Shown here: positions 7,784 through 17,265 of the stretch, one piece after another
Layout of the letters: each line of letters opens with the position of its first letter
How positions within the stretch are numbered: position 1 is the first letter of the stretch
Source of the DNA: CAXRDE01 sp964229355
GTDB taxonomy: Bacteria > Cyanobacteriota > Sericytochromatia > UBA7694
Direction: 5' to 3'
DNA: 64,000 nucleotides
Assembly (NCBI GenBank): GCA_964229355.1
Contig: CAXRDE010000002.1
Span: 89,379-153,378, forward strand
Program-made: the position numbers and the translations under genes
Notes under the pieces: generated by a model
What the model was told of the DNA's origin: nothing
The model's database searches: none
Seen by the model: only the letters and a program-made list of their open reading frames with translations

Positions 7784-10700
7784 ATGAGAACCTCGTATTT
7801 AGCCCTGAGTTTGTTTTTGGCATCGTGTGCCATGGCCCCTCCCAATACCGTGCCTCAAAATACAACGGGGGTGTCGGGTAACGTACCACCCAACAGCGGG
7901 GCGCGTCCTATTCCCGTGGCGGACCAGGGGCAACATACGCATTCTCATACCCTTCCCCAGGACGGCCTGGATCGCTTAGACTCTGCAAAAGGTGTCTTGC
8001 AGCGCAACGGGAGTCAGGACCGTCTGAGCATTCAGGTGGTCATTCAGCGCCCGGTTGCAGACTTTAGTACCCAACAGCTAGAACTTTCGCGGATTAAAAA
8101 TTTGCGGGCCTGGGTAGAAGGTCCGGGGCTGAGCACTCGCATTCTCAATGTGAACAGCTTTGTCTCCGTGGCAGACCAAAGCCAACAGACAGAACTGGTG
8201 ATCAACGAGGTGCCACGGGGTAAGCATCGGGTGGTTACGGTCCAGGGATATCAGGTGGCCGAAGAGGGGGATCCCCCTGAGGTGGTGGGTGCGACCCTAA
8301 AGGCGGTCTACGACTCGCCAGCTGAGAGTACCAATGTCACCCTGACGTTTACCTGGCGTAGCACCGTTTACGCCGAAATTATTAAGTCCTTGCTGGATGC
8401 TGCAGAAGAAGGCCAGGGTGACGCGAGCCCTGAAGCTATTCAAGAAATCCTCGACAATTTAGACGAAGAGGCCCTGAACGACTTTTTAGATGCGGTTATT
8501 TTTGGTCAAAACCCTCCGACAGGTCCCACGTATCAGGTGCATCCGGATCGCTTAGATCCTGACAAAATTGCACAAATTATTATTGAACAGTCGGGCGAGA
8601 TTCCGATTCACGAAACCACAGCTGCCGTCCCCGATACTTACCTTGAAAACATGGCAGATCTGGAGCTAACGGTACAAACCCCCCAAAAGGTTCCCTTTAC
8701 CAACAGCGAAATTCAGGTGCAAATCACCGACCCCGCCTCTCGTCCCATTGTCATTGAAACGGGCAACGATACAGGGCAGGTGCCACAAATTGTGCCGGGT
8801 CAATGGGATGCCGTGGTGAAACTAGACGGTCTCAATGGTGGGGTGAGCACCCGCGCCACGGTGACCGTAGATGAAAATGGAACCGTTACCCTGACCGAAG
8901 GCACCACGTCAAACCCGATTATTTTACCTCCGGTCATTACCGCCATCGATAAAACCACCGCGGGCGGTGGCGACGAAATCAAGTTGACGGGTGACGGTTT
9001 TGATCCTGATAAAACCAAAAACACTGTTATGTTCGATGGTGTAGAAGCCGAGATTGTTTCGGCCACTGCCACTGAGTTAATTGTTAAAGTACCCGATGGC
9101 GTGACCGGTACGCCCAAAATTACCGTGACCTCTGAAGACAAGACCAGTAATTTCGCTGAAGTAACCGTGGTACCCAAAATTACTGCCCTGAGCTCACTTT
9201 TCGGCAATCCCGGTGAACAGGTGACGATTACCGTGTCAGGCTACGATCCTTCTCAGGTGCCTACCACGGTCCAATTTAACGGCTCTTCTGTTACCATCGA
9301 TCCTGAAGACACCATTGTTACCAGCAATACCATCACGGTAACTGTGCCTGTAGATGCCACGACAGGTCCTATCACGTTGAATCCCACAGGTCTGGATCCT
9401 TTAGAAAGTCCCGTGTATACCATTGGGGATCGTGCAAAAATCCTTACGGTAAGCCCCACAGCGATTACGCCGGGCGCTACGGTGACGGTAACGGGTGTCA
9501 ATATTAGCGAAATTACCTCCATTACGATCAATAGCACAACCGTCACTGAATTTTCAGTGGTTCCTGGAACACCCGGTAACCCCGATGTCGTTACCCTAAC
9601 CGTGCCCCCTGGGGTCACCAGTGGGGATCTACGTATTACGACGGTCAGCAATGGCGTCGCTTCTGCGCCCGTCGCTGTTTTGGCTCCGCCCACCATTGAT
9701 AGCTTTGACCCCCCCACTTCGGCTTCAAATACCCTGGTATTGCAGGGCACGAATTATTTGCCGGTTACCGAAGTAAGTATTGGCGGAACTGTGCTAGATC
9801 CTTCTGCCTACACCATCGATAATAACGGGCAAATCACCATTACCCAATTGCCCGACGTTCAGGTGTTGGGTTCGATTAAAGTGACCAACCCTGCGGGCAG
9901 TGCCGTAGCGAGCTTGACCTATAGCGATGTGGAAAACTTTATCGGTAATGCCACCTCGGCGAACTATTATCTCTCGCGTTCGCTAGAGTTTTATGAAACC
10001 GTCGGTGGCTATGGTGCGGTTCCAGACGTCGTTAATCCCTATCTTGGCTTTTCCAGCCTGCACGGTATTAATGTAGACGGAGAGGGCCATATCTATGTGT
10101 CCACGATGGACGGCAAAGTCTTTAAGTTTAACGAAGATGGTTCACCGGTGGCAGGATGGCCGATTGGCACCCTGGGTAGCGGATATGTGGATGGGCCTAT
10201 TGCGACAGCAAGGTTCAGAAGTATTGAAGATCTTGCCAATGATGTGAATGGCAATATGTATCTGGCAGATACCGGAAATAACGCCATTCGTAAAATCAGC
10301 AAAAACGCGCAGAATGAGCTTATTGTTCAAACCCTGGCCCGTTTGCCGGGGCCTGAGGGCATTGAAATTAGCCGTGACGGGGTGCTCTATGTCACCGGCA
10401 ATAACCCGGCCAATAATACCAGTTCGTCGGTTCCCTCTTTTGTCTACAAAATTACGAACTTAGAGGTGCCGGATCAAACGGGTATTATCAACGTGTTCCC
10501 TCAGGGCGGGATGGCGAACCTTGCGACGACCCCCCCCACCAGCAATGTGGAGCTGGTCGTGGGAGGAACCCCGCCGGGTAGTTTGCCTCGACCTTCCAAG
10601 GCCATGGGAGCCGTTTCTTACGGTAATGCCTACTTTAAGCACATTGAAGGGCTGGGCATCGACGGTAATGGTTATATCTATGTCGCGGATTCGGGGCATG

Positions 10701-11143
10701 GTTTAATTCGCCGCATTGACGATGTGAACAAAACGGTATCGGTGTTTGCCGATATGCACAGCTGTTATGCCAGCAGTTCAGGTTGTTCCCCCAGTACAAC
10801 GCTACCCGTAGTGGCTGATATGCATGAGATTCGTGTGGATCGTGAAGGCAATGTATTTGTGCCTTCAGGATATGTCAATGCCACGAGCGTGGTGTCACCC
10901 GCATCGGGGATTTACCTGATTAATCCCCAGGGTGAAATTTCACTGGTGGCGGGTGCTGACAGAACGCGTACGGGTATTTACTACTTTGGTTTAAAGAATG
11001 GTGACCCGCTTAATGCAGCCAAGTTTAGCAGTCCGCTGGCGGTAGACTTTGGCCCTGATGGCAGTCTCTATGTGGTAGATAATGCCTGGGGTATCCGCCG
11101 GATTCCACGTTTCCATCCTGCCAGTAATCTGCAGATGCCTTAA
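7784..11143 (+). CDS. Large surface lipoprotein with TIG/IPT domains and NHL-type propeller
   Basis: A 1,119-residue secreted lipoprotein. The signal peptide ends in a lipobox, LASC, with C15 as the lipidated residue. A histidine-containing linker and a largely beta region follow. Then come about four immunoglobulin-like TIG/IPT domains (from about 382, 462, 548 and 634), each with the SP/PG...G...V.G.NF-like pattern and many Thr/Val residues. From about residue 726 to the end there are repeats such as HGINVDGEGHIYVSTMDG and LGIDGNGYIYVADSG, typical of NHL beta-propellers. No catalytic motif is seen, so a role in binding or adhesion at the cell surface is inferred. GGAAG lies about 7 bases before the ATG. 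It starts a three-gene group of exported proteins. Confidence 0.85.
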   Translation: MRTSYLALSLFLASCAMAPPNTVPQNTTGVSGNVPPNSGARPIPVADQGQHTHSHTLPQDGLDRLDSAKGVLQRNGSQDRLSIQVVIQRPVADFSTQQLELSRIKNLRAWVEGPGLSTRILNVNSFVSVADQSQQTELVINEVPRGKHRVVTVQGYQVAEEGDPPEVVGATLKAVYDSPAESTNVTLTFTWRSTVYAEIIKSLLDAAEEGQGDASPEAIQEILDNLDEEALNDFLDAVIFGQNPPTGPTYQVHPDRLDPDKIAQIIIEQSGEIPIHETTAAVPDTYLENMADLELTVQTPQKVPFTNSEIQVQITDPASRPIVIETGNDTGQVPQIVPGQWDAVVKLDGLNGGVSTRATVTVDENGTVTLTEGTTSNPIILPPVITAIDKTTAGGGDEIKLTGDGFDPDKTKNTVMFDGVEAEIVSATATELIVKVPDGVTGTPKITVTSEDKTSNFAEVTVVPKITALSSLFGNPGEQVTITVSGYDPSQVPTTVQFNGSSVTIDPEDTIVTSNTITVTVPVDATTGPITLNPTGLDPLESPVYTIGDRAKILTVSPTAITPGATVTVTGVNISEITSITINSTTVTEFSVVPGTPGNPDVVTLTVPPGVTSGDLRITTVSNGVASAPVAVLAPPTIDSFDPPTSASNTLVLQGTNYLPVTEVSIGGTVLDPSAYTIDNNGQITITQLPDVQVLGSIKVTNPAGSAVASLTYSDVENFIGNATSANYYLSRSLEFYETVGGYGAVPDVVNPYLGFSSLHGINVDGEGHIYVSTMDGKVFKFNEDGSPVAGWPIGTLGSGYVDGPIATARFRSIEDLANDVNGNMYLADTGNNAIRKISKNAQNELIVQTLARLPGPEGIEISRDGVLYVTGNNPANNTSSSVPSFVYKITNLEVPDQTGIINVFPQGGMANLATTPPTSNVELVVGGTPPGSLPRPSKAMGAVSYGNAYFKHIEGLGIDGNGYIYVADSGHGLIRRIDDVNKTVSVFADMHSCYASSSGCSPSTTLPVVADMHEIRVDREGNVFVPSGYVNATSVVSPASGIYLINPQGEISLVAGADRTRTGIYYFGLKNGDPLNAAKFSSPLAVDFGPDGSLYVVDNAWGIRRIPRFHPASNLQMP

Positions 11144-11152
11144 GGATCTATT

Positions 11153-11902
11153 ATGAAAAAACCTTTTTTATCTTCTGCGCTTTCATTGACTACCCTGTGT
11201 TGTATGGGCTTGTCTTTGGTGGCCTGTAGTGATGTTAATCTGAGCTATGGCGTGGGAATTGGTGGCCTGACCAGCATTTCAGATCGCAACCGCAACGCTG
11301 CTCAACCCGGATCCTTTGAAGAGCTCGATAATTTAAACGTGATGCCGACAGCGACGCCTCATCGCGGCAGCGGAGACAGCGTCGGTGGAAACAACACGGG
11401 CGAAGATGCCCCATCGCCGCCAGCTTCGCCTTCGGTAAGCCCTGAAAGTCCACGCCCTGTGGTTCAAGGCAACGCCGAGACGGGAGACGGACGTTTTCGC
11501 CTGCGTTTGATTCCTGAGGGGCCGATTGAACTTGATGACTTTGGGGATCGCCAGTTGGTACAGATTATACTTACCGACCTGGACGGTAACACCCTTAACC
11601 TGGAAGATTATACGTTGATCTGGGAGTTTGAAGAACCGCTGGCTGTACTCAGTGAAGACGGCAAGTATGTGGTCTCTCAAACAGAAAAGGGCATCACACG
11701 GGTGAAAATTAGTGTTGAAGAAGATCCAGACACCTTTGTTTTTGTCGATGTATTGATTGGCCAGTCTTCCACCTCCGGTGGTGGAGGTGGCGGCGGAGGT
11801 GGTGGTGGCGGAGGTGGCGGCACCTCGCCCACGCCTACCCCATCGCCTTCAACCACCCCATCGCCAGCAGATACCGTGACCGGCGTTGTGATTTTTTCAT
11901 AA
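11153..11902 (+). CDS. Lipoprotein with poly-glycine tract
   Basis: A 249-residue predicted lipoprotein whose signal peptide ends in LVAC (C25). After a Pro/Ser-rich linker there is a small beta-rich domain (about 105-205) with the segment LILTDLDGN-like acidic turns; I do not recognise a family. A run of about 15 consecutive glycines, encoded by mixed GGT/GGA/GGC codons, is followed by a Thr-Pro-Ser linker and the short end DTVTGVVIFS. That end looks like the beginning of another beta domain, so the protein may be shortened. It starts 9 bases after the TIG/NHL gene and its stop shares one base with the next start. Confidence 0.75.
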   Translation: MKKPFLSSALSLTTLCCMGLSLVACSDVNLSYGVGIGGLTSISDRNRNAAQPGSFEELDNLNVMPTATPHRGSGDSVGGNNTGEDAPSPPASPSVSPESPRPVVQGNAETGDGRFRLRLIPEGPIELDDFGDRQLVQIILTDLDGNTLNLEDYTLIWEFEEPLAVLSEDGKYVVSQTEKGITRVKISVEEDPDTFVFVDVLIGQSSTSGGGGGGGGGGGGGGGTSPTPTPSPSTTPSPADTVTGVVIFS

Positions 11903-12411
11903 TGCCAAAGCTGAAACTGACGCTTCTTTTTCTATGGGCTGCCTGGATGTATACTCCCGAGGCTCACGCGCTGTTGGGTGAAGACTATACCATGGTGACT
12001 TCTTACTATGCGGCGCCTTCCCGTTGGCCCCCCGAGTATGAGGCCCGTGTGGATCGCTTTGCTAAAGTACAGCGTGAAATGCAGCCGGAAATTGTACAAT
12101 TGTTTAAGAACAAAGCCAACCAAATCCATAAGCAAATTTGGGTGGCTCAGGGCCGAGGTTGGAGTTTTGCTCAGGCCGCCGATATCCGCAATGCGATTAT
12201 GCAAAATCGCTCCGCCAGCCAGGTTTATCAGGTTAAGAATCAGTATATCTTTGTCTATGCCGATGGAAGCCGTGTACTTTTTCAGTACAATCCCCGCAAC
12301 TATCTGGTACATACCTTATGGGCGGTCGACAAAGATTTTGATCCCGGCGATAAAGGGGCTTTTCCCAAATCATTTTGGGAGAACGCCCGCGTTTTCTACC
12401 CGCAGTCCTAG
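11902..12411 (+). CDS. Exported protein of unknown function
   Basis: A 169-residue protein with a signal peptide (about 1-23, cut likely after EAHA) and a mature part rich in aromatic and charged residues. No known domain or catalytic motif is evident. The TAATG overlap with the preceding lipoprotein gene indicates translational coupling, so it probably works with the two surface lipoproteins, perhaps as a periplasmic partner. This is inference from position only. Confidence 0.7.
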   Translation: MPKLKLTLLFLWAAWMYTPEAHALLGEDYTMVTSYYAAPSRWPPEYEARVDRFAKVQREMQPEIVQLFKNKANQIHKQIWVAQGRGWSFAQAADIRNAIMQNRSASQVYQVKNQYIFVYADGSRVLFQYNPRNYLVHTLWAVDKDFDPGDKGAFPKSFWENARVFYPQS

Positions 12412-12426
12412 TCCTTGCTTTGGTCA

Positions 12427-12435
12427 TGCTACAAT
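12427..12435 (+). promoter_or_regulatory. Extended -10 promoter of the WecA/TagO-like gene
   Basis: TG (12428-12429) followed at once by TACAAT (12430-12435), with no convincing -35 at the right distance. The gap from TG to the hexamer is one base short of the ideal TGn spacing, so the call is tentative. Transcription would start about 22 bases before the ATG at 12464, which has AAGGA upstream. Confidence 0.4.
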
Positions 12436-12463
12436 AAAAGCAAATCAATAAGGACTCTCCTTT

Positions 12464-13513
12464 ATGCGTGACATATTGCCCTTTGTGGTCACTTTTTTAA
12501 TGGCATGGCTTAGTGCCGATTTGTTGGTGCCTCTGGTCCGCCGTTTTGCCTACGCCATTGGTAAGGTCGACAAACCCGGCACCCGCAAAATTCATAAAGA
12601 CCCTATCCCTCGTCTGGGTGGCATTGCGATTTTTCTGGGTTGCTTCTTGGCCTTGCTGGGGGTTGACCTTTTACGTCCTGGTTTCTTTTCAAACCTACCT
12701 GTGCAATGGAAAGGCCTTCTGGCCGGGGGCGGCACCATTTTCCTGGTAGGCCTCCTGGACGACTTATACGATTTGCGTCCCAAGGTGAAGTTATTGGGAC
12801 AGATTATTGCGGCCTCGATCGCGTTTGCACTGGGCGTAAAGATTGTCTTGATCACCAATCCTCTGGGCGGTATGTTACTGTTCCCGGAGTGGTTAAGTTT
12901 TATTCTTACAGTGGGTTGGCTGGTGGCCATTACCAATACCGTTAACCTGATTGATGGCCTCGACGGTCTGGCGGCGGGGGTGTCGACCATTGCAGGGGTC
13001 ACCCTGTTTATGATGGCTTTTGAGCGGGGACAAGATTTAAGTGCCATTATGGCGATCGCCCTGGTGGGAGCCACGATGGGTTTTTTAAGGTATAACTTTA
13101 ACCCGGCCCGGATTTTTATGGGAGACTGTGGTTCTTTATTTTTGGGTTTCATGTTGGGCGCTCTCTCTATTACCGGTGCCATGAAAGTGGCGGCCACCGT
13201 ATCGGTGTTTTTACCCATTCTGATTCTGGGCATTCCCATCTTTGATACGGCCTTTGCCATTATTCGTCGCTTGATCAGTGGTAAACCTATTTTTCAAGCA
13301 GACAAAGGCCACTTGCATCACCGTTTGTTGCGGGTGGGGTTGTCTCAGCGTAAGGCAGTACTGTTAATTTACGGCTTTTCAGCCTTGCTGGGCGGTGTGG
13401 CCTTGCATCTGATCCACTTTCCCTATGCTCGTGTCTTGATTGTGGTTTCACTGATGCTGATTATTTGGGGGGCCGTGGATTTTCGGATTTTTCGGCCTCG
13501 TCGTATGAATTAA
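12464..13513 (+). CDS. Undecaprenyl-phosphate GlcNAc/MurNAc-type phosphotransferase (WecA/TagO/MraY family)
   Basis: A 349-residue integral membrane enzyme with about ten transmembrane segments. It transfers a sugar-1-phosphate from a UDP-sugar to undecaprenyl phosphate, the first step of many surface glycans. The family motifs are intact: GLLDDLYDLRP (DD at 99-100), NLIDGLDGLA (161-170), the catalytic FMGDCGSL (D221) and the C-terminal DKGHLHHRLL. The HLHHRL motif is typical of the WecA/TagO side of the family, which uses UDP-GlcNAc, rather than MraY. It is followed by a transporter and an acyltransferase on the same strand, which could act on the same polymer. Confidence 0.9.
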   Translation: MRDILPFVVTFLMAWLSADLLVPLVRRFAYAIGKVDKPGTRKIHKDPIPRLGGIAIFLGCFLALLGVDLLRPGFFSNLPVQWKGLLAGGGTIFLVGLLDDLYDLRPKVKLLGQIIAASIAFALGVKIVLITNPLGGMLLFPEWLSFILTVGWLVAITNTVNLIDGLDGLAAGVSTIAGVTLFMMAFERGQDLSAIMAIALVGATMGFLRYNFNPARIFMGDCGSLFLGFMLGALSITGAMKVAATVSVFLPILILGIPIFDTAFAIIRRLISGKPIFQADKGHLHHRLLRVGLSQRKAVLLIYGFSALLGGVALHLIHFPYARVLIVVSLMLIIWGAVDFRIFRPRRMN

Positions 13514-13515
13514 CA

Positions 13516-15015
13516 GTGCCATCACAGCAAGAGCGCTGGCGCGCATTGTGGTGCTTTATGGCTCTGTTTTTGCTGCTGACCTCTTATTATCTGGTCAAAC
13601 CCTTACGCTCTTCGTTTTTTTTAAAAGAATTTGACCCGGCCATGTTGCCCTACTTCTTTTTGTGCTTTCCTTTTCTGTCTTTGGCGGTGACGCGCCTGTT
13701 TGACTTTTTTTATGCCCGTTTGCCCCGCCTGCGCTTAATTTTTTATACCTACGGCGTGGTCATGGGCTGCAAGCTCTTTTTTTGGGCCACGCTACCCGTG
13801 GCGGGCAAAGGCATTATTCTGGCATTTTATCTGTGGTCTTCGGTATATTTCTTGTTGTGTATATCGGTGTTGTGGGCCTGTGTGAGCAGTGTGTTTACGG
13901 CGGCTTCAGGGGAACGGTGGTTTGCCATGATTGCCCTGGGCGGCATGGCCGGTGCTTATGGCGGGTCTGCGTTTTCAAGTTATTTGTCGCAGACCCGCTG
14001 GTCTGATCAAACTCTGGCTGTATCGATGGGCATGATGGCCGGCGTACTGGGGTTCCTGACGCTGGCGCTGCGCACATTTTCTGATACCCCTGCAGAGCAG
14101 ACTCATGGAAAACGTTCTCCGAACATCGTCTCCCAAAACAGCCTTTTCGCCGACTTAAAAGCCATTTGGCAGCGTCCTTTTATTCGGGGACTGGGGGTGA
14201 TTGTGTTTGCGGTGGCCTTTATGAACACGGTGGTGGAGTTCAAAACCCAGAAAGTGATTGATCGGCAATTGGCCGAGACCCAGTACCTGGAGAGCTTTGC
14301 GGACCTCAATAGCGTCTTGTGTCAAAAGGCCGGTTGTCAGCATTCCCTTTTACATCAGCCCTTTTTTGAGCAGGTGTATACCCTCAAACAGGTGGCTGCG
14401 AATTCCCGCGAATCGACTTTAACCGCCTGGCTGACTTCTCAAGCGGTGCCTGTGGCATTAACCCAGGGCGCGGTTGCTCAGTATGCTGCGTACCAAAAAG
14501 CCCTGGAGCAAAAAACCCGTGGCTTCTTCTCAGATATTAATCAATGGATCAATTTAATTGGCGCCTTTTTACTGCTGGTGGTGGCACGACCTCTGTTCCG
14601 TTGGTTGGGCCTGCGCTGGGTCGTCCTGATTTTGCCCTGCTTATTTTTTGTGGCCGCACTTGCTTTACTCTTTCCTTTAGAGCTTTCGCTGGTTTCGGGC
14701 TTGCTGGTGGGTACTGGTACTCTCAATTATTCTTTAAACAAGACCGCCAAAGAACTGTTATATACTGCGGCTGATGAAGAGGTGCGGTTTCGCTTTAAGC
14801 CCTTAATTGACGGCCCGCTGGTACGTTTTGGCGATGTGTCAGCAGCGCTACTGACCCTTCTGGTGACCCAGGGACTTCACCTGAGTTTGCTGTGGCAAGA
14901 TCAGGTGGTGTTAGGAGTGGGTATTATCCTCTGCCTGTTTTGGGCCCTGAGTGCTTACCGATCCGGGCGGATTTATGATCAGCTAAAAACCGCTGCATCA
15001 TCCAGCGTATACTGA
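13516..15015 (+). CDS. ATP/ADP-carrier-like (Npt/Tlc-type) membrane transporter
   Basis: About 499 residues with some twelve predicted membrane helices. The start YYLVKPLRSSFFLKEF resembles the first helix of the nucleotide transporter (NTT/Tlc) group, which exchanges ATP and ADP in intracellular bacteria; related proteins of unknown substrate occur in free-living ones. Between the sixth and seventh helices there is an insert of about 90 residues, including a CQKAGC segment, which is not standard. I place the start at GTG 13516, three bases after the previous stop. A TTG at 13465 would extend the protein by 17 residues into the upstream gene. The substrate is unknown, and an ordinary MFS carrier cannot be excluded. 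Confidence 0.65.
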   Translation: MPSQQERWRALWCFMALFLLLTSYYLVKPLRSSFFLKEFDPAMLPYFFLCFPFLSLAVTRLFDFFYARLPRLRLIFYTYGVVMGCKLFFWATLPVAGKGIILAFYLWSSVYFLLCISVLWACVSSVFTAASGERWFAMIALGGMAGAYGGSAFSSYLSQTRWSDQTLAVSMGMMAGVLGFLTLALRTFSDTPAEQTHGKRSPNIVSQNSLFADLKAIWQRPFIRGLGVIVFAVAFMNTVVEFKTQKVIDRQLAETQYLESFADLNSVLCQKAGCQHSLLHQPFFEQVYTLKQVAANSRESTLTAWLTSQAVPVALTQGAVAQYAAYQKALEQKTRGFFSDINQWINLIGAFLLLVVARPLFRWLGLRWVVLILPCLFFVAALALLFPLELSLVSGLLVGTGTLNYSLNKTAKELLYTAADEEVRFRFKPLIDGPLVRFGDVSAALLTLLVTQGLHLSLLWQDQVVLGVGIILCLFWALSAYRSGRIYDQLKTAASSSVY

Positions 15016-15037
15016 GTAAGCAACAAGGAGGATGGTC

Positions 15038-15772
15038 ATGCGCGGCAGTTTAATGGTCTATGAGCTTTTTTTAATGCTGTTGTCTGTGGGGGTCTATGGC
15101 AGTGCGTTTGCGCTCACTGCGGCCTCGGCCTTATTTTTAAGTCAGGTATTGCCCTGGGGCTGGCCCTGGTGGGGCTTTTTTATGCCAATGCTGGTGGTCG
15201 TATTTACGGTGGGCGTGATTGTAGCGGTGGGCTGTTTACGCTTGCTTTTGCCCGCGATGAAAGCAGGACACTTTACCGCACCCGTCAGCCCGGCCTTTTA
15301 TGTGTGGACCTTACATTTAAGCTTAAATCGCCTGGTGTTTATTGAGCCCCTGCACAGCCTTATTTTATACTCTTCGGTGTTGCGCTATTTGGCTTTGCGG
15401 GCTCTGGGGGCAAAGCTTGCCTACGGCACGTCGATTTCTGCCAAAGTCAGTTTCACGGATCTGCCCTTTATTGAAATTGGCGAAGGCTGCATTGTGGGGG
15501 CCAATTCTTTATTAACAGGCCATTACCTAAACAAAGGCAATTTGTTTTTAGGCAAAATTGTGATTGGGGAGCGCGTCAATGTGGGGGGCTATTGTCGCAT
15601 TGGGCCCGGTGTGCAAATTGGCGATGATACCTGGATTGGTGCGGACTGTCAGATTGCGCCCATGGTCACCATTGGCAAAAAATGCACCCTGGAGCCGGGC
15701 AGTACCCTGGCACCGGGCACGCACTTGCCCGATGGGGCCACTTATCCGCCGCAAGAAAGCACGGTGTGGTAG
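15038..15772 (+). CDS. Membrane-anchored hexapeptide-repeat acyltransferase
   Basis: A 244-residue protein with two or three N-terminal transmembrane segments (about 5-75) followed by a left-handed beta-helix of hexapeptide repeats, for example IEIGEG, IVIGER, VNVGGY, VQIGDD and VTIGKK. Such domains transfer acetyl or succinyl groups from CoA or ACP. The arrangement resembles the C-terminal part of Pls/PosA-type peptide synthetase terminal domains. I choose the ATG at 15038, which has AAGGAGG six bases upstream; the ATG at 15032 overlaps that site. The stop abuts that of spoVR on the other strand. The acceptor is unknown; a surface glycan made by the upstream transferase is one guess. Confidence 0.78.
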   Translation: MRGSLMVYELFLMLLSVGVYGSAFALTAASALFLSQVLPWGWPWWGFFMPMLVVVFTVGVIVAVGCLRLLLPAMKAGHFTAPVSPAFYVWTLHLSLNRLVFIEPLHSLILYSSVLRYLALRALGAKLAYGTSISAKVSFTDLPFIEIGEGCIVGANSLLTGHYLNKGNLFLGKIVIGERVNVGGYCRIGPGVQIGDDTWIGADCQIAPMVTIGKKCTLEPGSTLAPGTHLPDGATYPPQESTVW

Positions 15773-17263
15773 CTAGAGCAGTTTAGAGCTGTGATCGGTG
15801 CCGTCGAAGCTCAGACGCACCTTGCGGTCGTCCACCAGGGTTTCTAAGTTGACAGGGCGCTTCCAGATGCGGTACAAATTGCGCAGGGTATCCTGGGCAA
15901 AGTCCTGTTTGAGGTCTACCCCTTCGTGGGTATGATGCAAGAGCAGCTCTCCACGGTTGGCGAAGTTACCGTCAGTGACGCGAATATCGGGTTCGCCAAA
16001 GTTGGTGAGGCTGGTGAGCAGTTTGCTCTTGATGTCTTGAAACTGACGAGAGGCAATTTCGTACTGCTCGGTATTGCCGTTATAAGCAAAGGTAAAGAGC
16101 TTCATGTCTTCACACAATTCCATGGTTAAAAACTCGTCTAAAAACATGACGTCATTATAGACGCGGCGTACCTCAAAGATTTTTTGACGGCCCAGTCCCA
16201 GTTCTTTGTTCCAGGCTTTCTTTTCTTCGTAGGTGGCGATCTCATCGTAAGCTTTACCAAAGCGACCCGTGTTCCAACGCTCTTCGATGTTTCTGAAGAT
16301 TTCTAAGCCAATTTTGTAGGGGTTGAGTTGTTTGCCTGCCATGGCCACGGTGCCGGAGTGCAGTTCTGCAAAATCTACGATTTCGCTGGCGTTGGCGGCT
16401 TTTTGGGTCATGATGGTGGAGTGCCAGTAAGAAGCCCAGCCTTCGTTCATGATTTTTGTGGCCCGCTGGGGCGCAAAATATAACGCTTCGTCTCTGACAA
16501 TCGAAAGGACTTCATGCTGCCAGTTTTCAAGGGGGGCATGCTGCATTAAAAACAGCAACACATCTCGAAAGGGTTCTGACGGAAACTGAGCCTTGTAAGC
16601 TTTTTGTTCGTCTTTGTACTGTTGTTCTTGCTCTTTAAGGTAGTCTGTCGGGTTGATGAACTTGTCCATGTGGGGTTTGGACTTCAGGCGAAAATTGGGC
16701 ATGTCTTCCTGGGGATCATCGTAGCCGGCCACAGGCTTCTCTTTGGTTTCATAGCGCACAATGTGCGGGGTATGAAAATCAATGAGATTTTCGATTGAGA
16801 GGCAGGTGTCTAAAAAATCCTCGACCTTTTCTTCGCCATAGCGCTCCATGTAACGGCGAATTTGGGTGCCGTGATTGGCCATGACATCCACCATTTTGCG
16901 GTTGGTGTGGGCAAAGCAGGCATTGTTTTTAAAAAAGTCACAATGGCCGTAGACATGGGCCATAATGGTCTTTTGATCCACAAAGCGGTTGCAGTTCATG
17001 AGGTAGGCATAACATGGGTCGGTGTTGATCACCAGCTCATAAATCTTTTGCAAGCCGTAGGCATAGGCCTTGCTCATGCGGTTGTATTCCATGCCAAAAC
17101 GCCAGTGCGGGTAACGTACCGGAAATCCGTCATAAGCGGCGATCTGGTTCATGGTTTCAAAATCCACCATTTCGAAGATCACCTCAAAAAAGTCCAGGCC
17201 GTAGTCACGGGCGTGGGCGGCGATCTCCTGACGGGTGCTTTCAAGTTCAGGGGATAAGCTCAT
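15773..17263 (-). CDS. SpoVR family protein
   Basis: A 496-residue protein of the SpoVR/YcgB family, close to the usual length of about 500. The family segments NRMSKAYAYGLQKIYELVINTDPCYAYLMN-like, MAHVYGHCDFFKNN and EGWASYWHS are all present, with several conserved histidines. In E. coli and Bacillus, SpoVR-family genes are linked to PrkA and YeaH and to stress or cortex formation, but the biochemistry is unresolved. It starts two bases after the yeaH-like stop, as the last gene of the prkA-yeaH-spoVR operon. Presence of the whole trio supports a stress-survival role rather than sporulation. Confidence 0.92.
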   Translation of the reverse strand: MSLSPELESTRQEIAAHARDYGLDFFEVIFEMVDFETMNQIAAYDGFPVRYPHWRFGMEYNRMSKAYAYGLQKIYELVINTDPCYAYLMNCNRFVDQKTIMAHVYGHCDFFKNNACFAHTNRKMVDVMANHGTQIRRYMERYGEEKVEDFLDTCLSIENLIDFHTPHIVRYETKEKPVAGYDDPQEDMPNFRLKSKPHMDKFINPTDYLKEQEQQYKDEQKAYKAQFPSEPFRDVLLFLMQHAPLENWQHEVLSIVRDEALYFAPQRATKIMNEGWASYWHSTIMTQKAANASEIVDFAELHSGTVAMAGKQLNPYKIGLEIFRNIEERWNTGRFGKAYDEIATYEEKKAWNKELGLGRQKIFEVRRVYNDVMFLDEFLTMELCEDMKLFTFAYNGNTEQYEIASRQFQDIKSKLLTSLTNFGEPDIRVTDGNFANRGELLLHHTHEGVDLKQDFAQDTLRNLYRIWKRPVNLETLVDDRKVRLSFDGTDHSSKLL

Positions 17264-17265
17264 GG

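Noticed and set aside
12592..13260. A 222-codon open frame opposite the WecA-like gene
   Set aside because: It is the shadow of a well-conserved membrane enzyme and is rich in Arg, Lys and Pro without any family match.
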